From Candidatus Methylomirabilota bacterium (GTDB lineage Bacteria > Methylomirabilota > Methylomirabilia > Methylomirabilales > 2-02-FULL-66-22), in assembly GCA_016209725.1 (NCBI GenBank), contig JACQVO010000257.1, positions 1 through 22,378 of the forward strand: 22,378 nt of DNA, written 5' to 3'. The position numbers and the translations under genes are program-made. This document shows positions 14,096-21,419 of the stretch, piece by piece. The notes under the pieces are model-generated. The model was not told where the DNA came from. It did not search any database and saw nothing but the letters and a program-made list of their open reading frames with translations. Position 1 is the first letter of the stretch, and each line of letters opens with the position of its first letter.

Positions 14096-14373
14096 AGGTA
14101 GCCAGCGTCACCCGGGAGATCGTCATCCGGAACCGGCTGGGGCTCCACGCCCGGGCGGCCGCCCAGTTCGTGAAAACTGCCGGCAGATTCAAGGCCGAGA
14201 TCACAGTCGAGCACGGTCGGCAGAAGGTGAACGGCAAGAGCATCATGGGGCTGCTCATGCTGGCGGCGGCCCAGGGGACGACCCTCCTGCTCCGGGCGGC
14301 GGGCGAGGACGGATCGGCAGCCCTTGAGGCCCTGACGGAACTGGTGGAGGCCCGGTTCGGGGAGCGCGAGTAG
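14092..14373 (+). CDS. ptsH: Phosphocarrier protein HPr
   Basis: The 93-residue protein has both HPr phosphorylation sites. His19 in NRLGLHARAA is the site charged by enzyme I, and Ser50 in KVNGKSIMGLLML is the site used by HPr kinase. The serine context GKSIMG is well conserved, which agrees with the presence of hprK in the same operon. The ATG at 14092 overlaps the GH57 stop (ATGA). The N-terminus is a few residues longer than in textbook HPr, shifting both sites by four. Enzyme I, which should supply phosphate, is not found after this gene, its most common place, and must be elsewhere if the phosphorelay is functional. Confidence 0.95.
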   Translation: MKVASVTREIVIRNRLGLHARAAAQFVKTAGRFKAEITVEHGRQKVNGKSIMGLLMLAAAQGTTLLLRAAGEDGSAALEALTELVEARFGERE

Positions 14374-14451
14374 CCCCATGGCCGCCCGGCACCTGGGGGA
14401 GGGGACATCATCCACGTCACACCCCCGCTCCCGTCCGAACAACGCAGTCAA

Positions 14452-14718
14452 TTGCACCACGCAATCCGGACCACAGCATTCGCGTCATGCATGGAGATGA
14501 TCTCGCGAAGGTTCGTCATCTCCAAGGGGATCCCGGGCCTGGAGGCCACCGCGGAGGTCACCACGGCCTCCGTGGATAACATGATGTTCCTCCACACGGG
14601 GAAGGTGGCGCTCGTCATCACAATCGCCGACACGGCCCTGGACGCCTACGAAGGCCACCTGAAGGGGTTGCCGGAGAAGGTCGCGGTCCGTGCCCTGGCG
14701 TCGCTGTACTCCAATTAG
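14452..14718 (+). CDS. Small hypothetical protein; start uncertain, may begin upstream at an AUC codon
   Basis: From TTG 14452 the frame encodes 88 residues and ends at TAG 14716-14718; no family is recognised. The second half (GLEATAEVTTASVDNMMFLHTGKVALVITIADTALDAYEGHL) alternates strands and helices and has clear coding-type third positions. None of the usual start codons has an SD: TTG 14452 and ATGs 14491 and 14497 all lack one at suitable distance. The frame is open back to the HPr stop, and translation of 14404-14451 looks protein-like (DIIHVTPPLPSEQRSQ). A strong GGGGGAGGGG (14395-14404) lies just before two ATC codons at 14407 and 14410. Translation may therefore begin at an AUC codon, giving about 102 residues. 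It could be in the same operon as HPr. Confidence 0.55.
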   Translation: MHHAIRTTAFASCMEMISRRFVISKGIPGLEATAEVTTASVDNMMFLHTGKVALVITIADTALDAYEGHLKGLPEKVAVRALASLYSN

Positions 14719-14775
14719 AAGAGCCGTGAGTGTCCGCGGCTGCTCGAGGGATGACTGGGAGGCCCGGGCCATCTG

Positions 14776-15579
14776 ATGTGTGATTCCCCGTGGCGGCTGC
14801 TCCGAGATGGCCCGACGGACGGGCCGTGGAACATGGCCGTTGACGAGGCCGTCGCCCGGGCGGCCGGAGAGGGGCAGGCGCCGGCCACCCTGCGTTTCTA
14901 CACCTGGAGCGCTCCGACCATCTCCTTCGGCTATCTCCAGCGGGCACCCGGCGGCGTGGATCTGGGCGCCTGCCGGCGGGAGGGGATTCCTCTGGTCCGG
15001 AGAATCACCGGGGGTCGTGCCGTCCTGCATGCGGACGAGTTGACCTATAGCGTGGCCGTCCCGCTCTGTGGTCCCTGGCGGACCCTGTCGGTTCCAGCCG
15101 GCTTTACACTGATCGCCCGCCCGCTCATCGCTGGTCTGCGGCGACTGGGAGTGGAGGCGAGTACGGGCGAGGCAGGGCTCCCACCAGGGACAGGACGCGA
15201 GACGGGCGCTTGCTTCCTCCTGCCCCGAATGCCGGCGATCCTGGTGAAGGGGCGAAAGCTCATCGGCTCTGCCCAACGCCGCTTTCACCGGTCCCTGCTC
15301 CAGCATGGGTCTATCCTGTTGGATTTCGACCCGCACCTGCACCAGGTGGTCTTTCCGGCCTGGCCCCGCATCGATTCCACGGCTGGCGTGACCTCCTTGC
15401 GGGCTCTCCTGGGAGCATCCCCAGTCATGGAGAGACTCGTGTCCGCGCTGACGGCGGGGTGGCGTGAGGTCTTCGGGGCGCCGTGCATCCCGGGAGAACT
15501 CATCCCCGCCGAGAGAGGCGCAGCAGAGGACCTCGTCCGGGCGCGCTACGGGAGTGCAGCCTGGACCTTTCAGCGATGA
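14776..15579 (+). CDS. lipM: Octanoyltransferase LipM-like (lipoate/biotin ligase fold)
   Basis: The 267-residue protein belongs to the BPL/LPL acyltransferase fold and probably moves octanoate from acyl carrier protein to a lipoyl domain, the first step of lipoate synthesis. Motifs are the N-terminal WNMAVDEAV, the TISFGYLQ segment, RRITGGRAVLHADELTYS (about 75-92), the active-site Cys at about 146 in GACFLLP, and GRKLIGSAQRR with Lys161 followed by LLQHGSILLD. The cysteine followed by a G-x-K-L-x-G-S-A-Q block is the LipM arrangement; LipB has a different order, and lipoate ligase LplA lacks the Cys role. A weak SD (GGGAGG) lies 13 nt upstream of ATG 14776. No LipA or glycine-cleavage gene is nearby. 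Confidence 0.8.
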   Translation: MCDSPWRLLRDGPTDGPWNMAVDEAVARAAGEGQAPATLRFYTWSAPTISFGYLQRAPGGVDLGACRREGIPLVRRITGGRAVLHADELTYSVAVPLCGPWRTLSVPAGFTLIARPLIAGLRRLGVEASTGEAGLPPGTGRETGACFLLPRMPAILVKGRKLIGSAQRRFHRSLLQHGSILLDFDPHLHQVVFPAWPRIDSTAGVTSLRALLGASPVMERLVSALTAGWREVFGAPCIPGELIPAERGAAEDLVRARYGSAAWTFQR

Positions 15580-15615
15580 GGGGCCGCACGGGTCTCGGAC
15601 GGCAGGGCCTCCCGG

Positions 15616-15657
15616 CGCCGAGTCCCGCGTGGATGCCGTGCCGCAACGGGCTCGGCG
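15616..15657 (+). other. GC-rich hairpin between lipM and the TPR gene promoter
   Basis: A 10-bp stem with one bulged T (15616-15626 with 15648-15657) closes a 21-nt loop, 36 nt after the lipM stop. No T tract follows, so it may be a Rho-dependent or weak terminator, or only an RNA-stabilising end. Confidence 0.35.
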
Positions 15658-15683
15658 GAGCGATGAATCGTGGCCGAACGGGC

Positions 15684-15712
15684 TTGACACCCCCCGGGGG
15701 CTCTGTTACTGT
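15684..15712 (+). promoter_or_regulatory. Promoter for the TPR-ATPase-pgsA-plsY operon with palindromic spacer
   Basis: TTGACA at 15684-15689 is followed after 17 bp by TACTGT at 15707-15712, with an upstream TG at 15704-15705 forming an extended -10. The spacer contains the perfect 10-bp palindrome CCCCCGGGGG (15691-15700). Transcription would start near 15719, giving a 40-nt T-rich leader with no clear SD before the ATG at 15759. Confidence 0.6.
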
Positions 15713-15758
15713 ACACTGTAAGATGTCGTTTTTCTTCATGCCACGGGGTTTTTAGTCC

Positions 15759-18700
15759 ATGGCCTTTGACAAGCGCAAAGCCCTTCAGAGCGCCCTCACC
15801 TTCGCACAGCAGGGCAAGTGGGAGAAGGCCATCGCCGAGTACCAGGCGATTCTCAAGGCCGATCCCGGCGACCTCACCGTCTGCAACAACCTCGGGGACC
15901 TGTACGCTCGGGCAGGGCGGGTGGCGGAGGCCATCGAGCAGTACCTGAAGTTGGGGCAGTTGTATCGCGCCGACGGATTGTCGGTGAAGGCCATCGCGGT
16001 CTACAAGAAGATCGTCAAACTGGATCCCACCCGGACGGAAGCCCATCTGGCCTGTGCCGACCTGTATGAGGAGCAAGGCCTCTCGGGGGAGGCGAAGCTC
16101 CAGCTCGCGACCGCCGCCGAGCAGTACGCCAGGGCGGGGAACATCCCCAAGGTGATCGAGGTCTACCAGCGGCTGGCGCGTCTCGACCCGATGAACATTG
16201 GTCTGCTGACGAAGCTGGCCGACTTGATGCTGAAAGAGGGGATGCGAGAGGCGGCGGCGGCCGAATATGAGCAGGCCGCCCAGGCGGCTCAGGCGGCGGG
16301 CCAGGTGGCCGAGAGCAACCGGCTGCTCAAGAAGGCTCACGACCTCGTGCCGGAATCCCCCCAGGCGAACCTGCTCCTGGGGGGACAGCACCTGCGCGAC
16401 GGAAGGTATGCGGAGGCGCTGGAGGCGCTCTCCAAGGTCACGGCCGGCGATGCGACGAACGCCCGAGCGTGGCGTCTGATGGGCGAGGCCCACGTCGGGC
16501 TCGGGCAGGCCCAAGAGGCAATCGCCGCGCTGGACCGTGCCGTGGCGTTGGGCCTGGACGAAGCGGAGGTCCTGTACCCCCTGGTCACCGCCCTTCCGCA
16601 AGCGGGCCGCGCGGACGAGGCGATCGCCGTGTGCCAGAGGTTCAGCGCGGACGCCCTCCGCCGGGGTGAACCCGACGAGGCGATCGCCGTGTGCCGGGCC
16701 CTCCTGGGGGCGGCGCCGAACCTGGCGCCTGTGCATGCCCACCTGATCGCGCTCCTCCAGGATCATGGACAGGATGAAGAGGCGCGATCGGCGGCCTTCG
16801 CTTTGGCCGCGGCGCACGAGACCGGCGGGGAGATCGAGGCAGCGATCCATGTTTACCGGCAGCTTCTGGAGCGCGATCCCAAGGATCTCGAGGCGCGGAA
16901 GCGCCTGGAGGTATTGGACCGTCCCTCGCCTCCGCCCGTGAAGCCGGAGCCGGAGGTCCTCGCAGCCGCCGCGGAGCCGTTTGCCGAGGAGGAGCCTCGC
17001 CTCGTCTGGGAGGCGGTTCCGGCCGAAGAATCGCCGGCCTTTGAGCTGCCGCCGGCGAACCCCCTGACCCCTGGAGACGCCACCCGGCTTGAGACGAAGG
17101 GCGAGTTCGAGCTGGAAGCGCACCCCACCCGGGTCTACGAGCTGGACGACACCGGGGAGTTGGCCGGGATCCGATACTCATCCCAGGCGCCGCACGGCGG
17201 ATCCTTTGACCGCCTGGCGGGAACGGAAGCTCAACGGATCGAATTCCCATCCGAGGGTCCGAGCGGAGACTTCTCCGCCATCGAGGTCGCCGAGGAAGAG
17301 GGAGATGCCTCTGGCGAGGTCGCGGAGCAACTTGCGGAAGCCGAGGTCTACCTGAAGTATGGGCTCACCGAGAAGGCCCAGGAGCGTCTCTTGGAAGTCG
17401 TGCGGCTCGCCCCGGACAACGTGGCGGCGCGGCAGCGGCTCACAGCTCTGTACGTGGAGGGCGCTCGGCTCGAAGACGCCTGTCGCGAGGTCCTGGCCGT
17501 CGCACGGATTCTGGAGGCACGCGGTCAGCGGGAGGCGGCGCGCCTGGAGGTACAGGAGGGCCTGGCCTTGGCCCCGGACCACCCGGAATTGCGCGAGTTC
17601 CTGGACAGACTCTCGGGGAAGGAGGGTCGGCCTGCAGCAGAAGACACAGGGGCTGCCACCTTCGCGGACCTTGCCCTTCCCGAGGCCCCCATGTTCGAGA
17701 TCCCTGGGTCCATCGAGGTCCCCGAGGGTTTCAGCCTGGAAGGCGATCTGGACGCGGGCCTCCGCGTCGGCCCTGGGGTGGAAGGGGAGGCCGGGGCGGA
17801 CGAGGCGGCGCCCCCTGGGCTTTTGCCGCTGGTCATGCCCTCAGCGGAGGTGGCGCCGCCGGACGTGGCACTGCCCGCGATGGAACCATTTGCGGCCCAA
17901 TCTTCCGAGGGGGCGGCGGCGGAGTTGGCACCCCTGGAGGCTGTGCCGGCGTTGGAGTTGCCGCTGGAGATGGAAGGTCCTGAGTCCGGGCTGCGGGAGC
18001 TGTCGCCAGACGTCAGTCCGGTTGCCGATCTCGTGTCGATCGAGGCAGAAGAGTTGCCGGCGGACCTCCGCGCGCTTTTGGAGCAACCCGAGGATGAGCT
18101 GCCCCTGAGTGTCGAGCCGGGGGAGGTGGATCTCGATCAGGCGATGGCGGAGGACCTGGCTGAGGCGGAATTTTACCACTCGCAGGGGATGGTGGAGGAG
18201 GCTCGGGCCGTCCAATATCGCATGGAGACTCGCGGGCCGCTGCACCCGGCGGTGGCGCAGTTGGGCGAGCGGCTCGGGTCTCCGGCCGGCGTCGAGGGGC
18301 CCGGGACTGCCGAGGGTTCGGCTTCCAGGGCGAGCGCCCTTGCGGAGACGCAAGTCCTCCCGGCCGCGCAGTCGACCGCGATGCCTGCCCCAGCCACCGA
18401 CATCGATATGCCGCGCGGGGCAGTCCCGGAGGTCGGAGCGGCAGAGCTGTCGCCCGGATCCGTGACGGAGATCCCGGCGGCGTCCCCTCCCGAGGCGGCG
18501 GATATTCCGCCATCTACGGATGGGGAGGCTCCCCTCGAGGCGACCATCCCGAAGTTCACCGTGCTGGATTCCGGCAACGAGTCGGGTACCGGCGCTTTCG
18601 TCGACCTGGGCGCCGAGCTGGAAGTGGAGCTGGCCGCCGAGGATCGGGCCGCCTCGGGTTCAACGAGCGCGCCGCTCATCGAGGACCTGCTCAGGGAATT

Positions 18701-19196
18701 CCAAAAAGGCGTGCGGGAACACCTCGACGAGAGGGACTTTGAGACGCATTACAACCTCGGGATCGCCTACAAGGAGATGGATCTGTACGACGAGGCCATC
18801 CAGGAATTCCGTCTGGCGGCACATGACCCCCAACGGGCCCTGACGTGCGCCAACCTTCTGGGGTTGTGCTACCTGGCCAAGGGCGAGGCGGGTGCGGCCA
18901 TCCGGGAGCTTCGGGCGGGCTTCGGGATCTCGGGCCATCCCCGGGAGGCCTACCATGGCCTCCGGTATGACATGGGCGTAGCGTACGAAGCGCAGGGGGA
19001 GTTGGGTCTGGCCCTGGAATCATTCGAAACCCTGCAGGAAGAGAATCCCCGGTTTCGAGACGTCCGGGTCCGCGTCAAACAGCTGCGGGAGCGCCTCCAA
19101 CAACAGCCTGCGGCCTCCGCCCCGGCCTCACCGGCGCAGGTGGCGGAACCACCCAGCCGCGCCAAGACCACCAGGCCGAAGATCTCCTTCATCTGA
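15759..19196 (+). CDS. Large tetratricopeptide-repeat scaffold protein
   Basis: The 1145-residue protein has several TPR blocks separated by long Pro/Glu/Ala-rich acidic linkers. Block 1 (about 1-385) holds about nine TPR-like helix pairs, such as GKWEKAIAEYQAILKADPGD and AEAIEQYLKLGQLYRADG. Block 2 lies at about 521-615 (AEVYLKYGLTEKAQERLLEVVRLAPDN). A short block sits at about 790-840. Block 3 at about 973-1110 contains ETHYNLGIAYKEMDLYDEAIQEFRLAA. There is no signal peptide or membrane segment, so it should be a cytoplasmic protein-interaction scaffold. Its partner is unknown. The next gene, 30 nt away, is an ExeA/MshM-type ATPase, and such pairs are often linked to type II secretion, type IV pili or motility; that link is inference. 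A 22-bp exact direct repeat (16614-16635 and 16674-16695) encodes two DEAIAVC motifs in adjacent TPRs. Confidence 0.8.
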   Translation: MAFDKRKALQSALTFAQQGKWEKAIAEYQAILKADPGDLTVCNNLGDLYARAGRVAEAIEQYLKLGQLYRADGLSVKAIAVYKKIVKLDPTRTEAHLACADLYEEQGLSGEAKLQLATAAEQYARAGNIPKVIEVYQRLARLDPMNIGLLTKLADLMLKEGMREAAAAEYEQAAQAAQAAGQVAESNRLLKKAHDLVPESPQANLLLGGQHLRDGRYAEALEALSKVTAGDATNARAWRLMGEAHVGLGQAQEAIAALDRAVALGLDEAEVLYPLVTALPQAGRADEAIAVCQRFSADALRRGEPDEAIAVCRALLGAAPNLAPVHAHLIALLQDHGQDEEARSAAFALAAAHETGGEIEAAIHVYRQLLERDPKDLEARKRLEVLDRPSPPPVKPEPEVLAAAAEPFAEEEPRLVWEAVPAEESPAFELPPANPLTPGDATRLETKGEFELEAHPTRVYELDDTGELAGIRYSSQAPHGGSFDRLAGTEAQRIEFPSEGPSGDFSAIEVAEEEGDASGEVAEQLAEAEVYLKYGLTEKAQERLLEVVRLAPDNVAARQRLTALYVEGARLEDACREVLAVARILEARGQREAARLEVQEGLALAPDHPELREFLDRLSGKEGRPAAEDTGAATFADLALPEAPMFEIPGSIEVPEGFSLEGDLDAGLRVGPGVEGEAGADEAAPPGLLPLVMPSAEVAPPDVALPAMEPFAAQSSEGAAAELAPLEAVPALELPLEMEGPESGLRELSPDVSPVADLVSIEAEELPADLRALLEQPEDELPLSVEPGEVDLDQAMAEDLAEAEFYHSQGMVEEARAVQYRMETRGPLHPAVAQLGERLGSPAGVEGPGTAEGSASRASALAETQVLPAAQSTAMPAPATDIDMPRGAVPEVGAAELSPGSVTEIPAASPPEAADIPPSTDGEAPLEATIPKFTVLDSGNESGTGAFVDLGAELEVELAAEDRAASGSTSAPLIEDLLREFQKGVREHLDERDFETHYNLGIAYKEMDLYDEAIQEFRLAAHDPQRALTCANLLGLCYLAKGEAGAAIRELRAGFGISGHPREAYHGLRYDMGVAYEAQGELGLALESFETLQEENPRFRDVRVRVKQLRERLQQQPAASAPASPAQVAEPPSRAKTTRPKISFI

Positions 19197-19226
19197 CGCC
19201 AGCCTCTCGTCGGGACCGGGTCCAGG

Positions 19227-20042
19227 ATGAGCTACGAACAATTCTACCACCTCCGGGAGCAGCCCTTCTCCAACACCCCGGACCCGCGCTTCTTCTTCGA
19301 GGTGGACCAGCATGCCGCGGTGCTGGCCAGGCTCATGCATGCGGTCAACACGATGAAGGGGCTGGCGGTGGTGATCGGGGACGTGGGGACCGGGAAGACG
19401 ACGTTGGCCCGGCGCATGCTGGACCAGCTCGACGATCATCGCTACGAATCGGCGCTCCTGGTGATTATCCACTCGGCCATCACGCCCGAGTGGCTCCTGC
19501 GCAAGATCGCCTCGCAGATCGGTGTGGAGGAGGTGGCCGAGGGGAAGGTGGGCATCCTGTCCCAGATCTACCAGCGCCTGGTGGAACTGCATCAGCTCGG
19601 GAAGAAGGCGGTGGTGTTGATTGACGAGGCCAATATGCTCCAGCACAAGGAGTTGATGGAGGAACTTCGAGGGTTCCTGAATCTGGAGGTGCCTGGGAGC
19701 AAGCTTCTCACCTTCATTCTCTTCGGCCTCCCGAACCTGGAGGCCAACCTGGCGCTGGACGCACCCCTGGTGCAGCGCGTGGCGGTGAAGTGTCGGCTGA
19801 CCTCCCTCAAGCCCCAAACCACCAAGGCCTATATCCGCCACCGCCTCAAGGTGGCCGGCGCCACTCGGGAGATCTTCCCGGAAGAGGTCCTGACCCAGAT
19901 CGCCATCGAGTCCCAGGGCATTCCCCGCCTGATCAACACCATCGGGGACAATGTGCTGCTGGAGGGCTTCCTCCTGAAGCGGGAGCGGATCGACGTGCAA
20001 CTGGTCAAGGATGTGGCGCGAGACCTGGGTTTGGGGACGTAA
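19227..20042 (+). CDS. AAA ATPase of the ExeA/MshM (GspA-like) family
   Basis: The 271-residue protein has the family N-terminus with the PFSNTPDPRFFF segment (about 13-24). Walker A is GDVGTGKTT at about 51-59, Walker B is VVLIDEANML at about 129-138 (Asp133, Glu134), and a sensor-like segment FILFGLPNLE follows. A C-terminal helical lid carries the GIPRLINTIGDNVLLEGF motif typical of ExeA/GspA. Relatives in type II secretion combine this ATPase with a peptidoglycan-binding domain and membrane helix that help secretin assembly; both are missing here, as in the MshM form. It is probably cytoplasmic and works with the TPR protein. The SD before ATG 19227 is poor, so translation may depend on coupling to the TPR gene 30 nt upstream. 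Confidence 0.85.
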   Translation: MSYEQFYHLREQPFSNTPDPRFFFEVDQHAAVLARLMHAVNTMKGLAVVIGDVGTGKTTLARRMLDQLDDHRYESALLVIIHSAITPEWLLRKIASQIGVEEVAEGKVGILSQIYQRLVELHQLGKKAVVLIDEANMLQHKELMEELRGFLNLEVPGSKLLTFILFGLPNLEANLALDAPLVQRVAVKCRLTSLKPQTTKAYIRHRLKVAGATREIFPEEVLTQIAIESQGIPRLINTIGDNVLLEGFLLKRERIDVQLVKDVARDLGLGT

Positions 20043-20059
20043 GCGGGCGCGAGGATGGC

Positions 20060-20593
20060 GTGAATCTTCCAAATGCGCTGAGTCTTGTCCGGATCTTCCT
20101 GGTTCCGGTCCTGGTGGTGTTCCTGATCGTGGTGCCGCGGCCGTATAACCTGACGGCCGCGGCAGTGTTTCTGGCGGCTGTCCTGACCGACTGGCTGGAT
20201 GGTCGCATCGCCAGGAGCACCCGCCAGGTCACCACCCTGGGGAAGCTGTTGGATCCGGTGGCGGACAAGCTCCTGATCTCGGCCAGCCTGATCTCCCTGG
20301 TGCAGGTGGGGCGCGTTCCCGCCTGGATGGTGGTGCTGATCGTGGGTCGCGATCTGGCGATCACGGGGCTGCGGGGGATCGCCGCCTCCCAGAATGTGAT
20401 CATCCAGGCCAGCGACTTCGGCAAGGCCACCATGATCGCGGAGGTGATCGCCGTGGCCCTGCTGATCTTGAGCTATCCCGCGATCTCCGTGCCTCTGGGG
20501 CAGGCGGCCCTGCTGGTCGCCATCGCGCTGTCTCTGGCGTCGGGCGCGATCTATTTCCAGAAGTTCTGGCGGTGCGTCGATCTGGCCAAGTGA
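20060..20593 (+). CDS. pgsA: CDP-diacylglycerol-glycerol-3-phosphate 3-phosphatidyltransferase
   Basis: This inner-membrane enzyme makes phosphatidylglycerol phosphate from CDP-diacylglycerol and glycerol 3-phosphate. The 177-residue protein contains the full CDP-alcohol phosphotransferase motif with correct spacing: DWLDGRIAR, then after eight residues the G of LGKLLDPVADK, giving D-x2-DG-x2-AR-x8-G-x3-D-x3-D. The N-terminus NLPNALSLVRIFLVP is typical of PgsA, and about five hydrophobic segments follow. The start is GTG at 20060, with GAGG at 20051-20054; an ATG at 20055 is out of frame and stops after two codons. It begins 17 nt after the ATPase stop, so it is in the same operon. Confidence 0.93.
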   Translation: MNLPNALSLVRIFLVPVLVVFLIVVPRPYNLTAAAVFLAAVLTDWLDGRIARSTRQVTTLGKLLDPVADKLLISASLISLVQVGRVPAWMVVLIVGRDLAITGLRGIAASQNVIIQASDFGKATMIAEVIAVALLILSYPAISVPLGQAALLVAIALSLASGAIYFQKFWRCVDLAK

Positions 20594-20600
20594 CGCGCAC

Positions 20601-20705
20601 GGAAATTGGGAAACTGGAATTTGGAAACTGGAAATTGGAAATTGGGGTCCGGCGACGATCCTCTGCTTGCTCCTTCCAGTTTCCGTTTTCCAATTTCCGA
20701 TTTCC
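20601..20705 (+). repeat. Inverted-repeat element built of 7-bp units, upstream of plsY
   Basis: The left arm (20601-20647) carries GG every 7 bp (20609, 20616, 20623, 20630, 20637, 20644) in degenerate units of the form GGAAANT. The right arm (about 20672-20705) carries CC every 7 bp (20676, 20683, 20690, 20697, 20704) in units of the form CCNNTTT. The two arms can pair over more than 20 bp with scattered mismatches around a loop of roughly 25 nt (20648-20671). The composition is much more AT-rich than the flanking genes. The element starts 8 nt after the pgsA stop and ends 25 nt before the plsY start. Confidence 0.85.
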
Positions 20706-20729
20706 ACCATCCCTGATGGGGGCAGGGCG

Positions 20730-21350
20730 TTGATTCGCGATGCCCTCCTGCTGACGGCCGCGTACCTGCTGGGCTCGGTGCCGTTCGGCGTCCTGATCGC
20801 GCGGGCGCGGGGGGGCGTGGACCTCCGACGGGTCGGGAGCGGGAACATCGGTGCGACCAATGTGCTGCGTGCCGTGGGCAAGAACGCGGCCGCCCTCACC
20901 CTGCTGGGAGACATCGGCAAGGGAGCCCTCGCCGTCGGGCTGGGCCGGTGGCTGGACGTCCCACCGACAGCCTTGGCCATGATCGGGCTCGCCGCGGTGG
21001 CGGGCCACCTGTTCCCGATTTTTGCCGGATTCCGCGGGGGCAAGGGCGTGGCGACCACCCTGGGGGTGGTCCTCCTGGCCATGCCGCCCGTGGGGGTCCT
21101 GCTCCTGCTGATCTGGCTGGCCGTGGCGGCCGTCTGGCGGTACTCCTCGCTGGCGGCCCTGGCGGCGGCGGCGGCGCTGCCGGTGCTCGCCTGGTTCCTG
21201 GATGGCCGGCCCGCCCTGGTGGCCATGGGCGGCGTGCTGCTCCTTTTCGTGGTCGTGCGGCATCGGGAGAACGTCCTCCGCCTGTGGCAGGGAACGGAGG
21301 GAAAGATCGGGCAGCGGGCACGATCGTCGAATGGTCAAATAGTCAAGTAG
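20730..21350 (+). CDS. plsY: Acyl-phosphate:glycerol-3-phosphate acyltransferase
   Basis: This inner-membrane enzyme adds the first acyl chain to glycerol 3-phosphate using acyl phosphate, starting phospholipid synthesis. The 206-residue protein has the family motifs GSVPFG (near residues 14-19), VGSGNIGATNVLRAVGK (about 35-51) and GHLFPIFAGFRGGKGVATTLGV (about 94-115), with hydrophobic helices between. The start is taken as TTG 20730, since the family begins just before the first helix and a G-rich SD-like run lies at 20718-20727. Upstream in-frame codons belong to the repeat element. The last eight or nine codons and the stop lie inside the second repeat element, so this element supplies the C-terminal tail. 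It follows pgsA in the same operon. Confidence 0.92.
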   Translation: MIRDALLLTAAYLLGSVPFGVLIARARGGVDLRRVGSGNIGATNVLRAVGKNAAALTLLGDIGKGALAVGLGRWLDVPPTALAMIGLAAVAGHLFPIFAGFRGGKGVATTLGVVLLAMPPVGVLLLLIWLAVAAVWRYSSLAALAAAAALPVLAWFLDGRPALVAMGGVLLLFVVVRHRENVLRLWQGTEGKIGQRARSSNGQIVK

Positions 21351-21419
21351 TCCATCGGTCGATTCGTCACTCAGTGAGTGCCGGGACCAAACGACCGTTT
21401 GACCAATTGACAACTCGAC
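21326..21419 (+). repeat. Inverted-repeat element built of 8-bp units, between plsY and lysC
   Basis: GTC recurs every 8 bp on the left (21326, 21334, 21342, 21350, 21358, 21366, then GTG at 21374). GAC recurs every 8 bp on the right (21385, 21393, 21401, 21409, 21417). The outer 27-nt arms (21326-21352 and 21393-21419) are complementary at 20 of 27 positions, with mismatches confined to the variable bases of each unit. A short hairpin (CACTCA-G-TGAGTG, 21368-21380) sits in the middle. The element overlaps the last codons of plsY and ends 14 nt before lysC, just upstream of its SD. Confidence 0.85.

Noticed and set aside
16614..16695. 22-bp exact direct repeat inside the TPR gene
   Set aside because: It encodes equivalent DEAIAVC motifs in adjacent TPR helices and keeps the frame, so it is explained by repeat-domain structure rather than by a mobile or regulatory element.
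15570..17123. 517-codon minus-strand open frame opposite the TPR gene start
   Set aside because: Its translation mirrors the TPR repeats and lacks any domain. It would also run through the TPR promoter, which fits the + strand gene.
20601..20705. Possible CRISPR-like array in the 7-bp repeats
   Set aside because: Units are only 7 bp with no spacers, no cas genes are near, and the repeats are in inverted arms.
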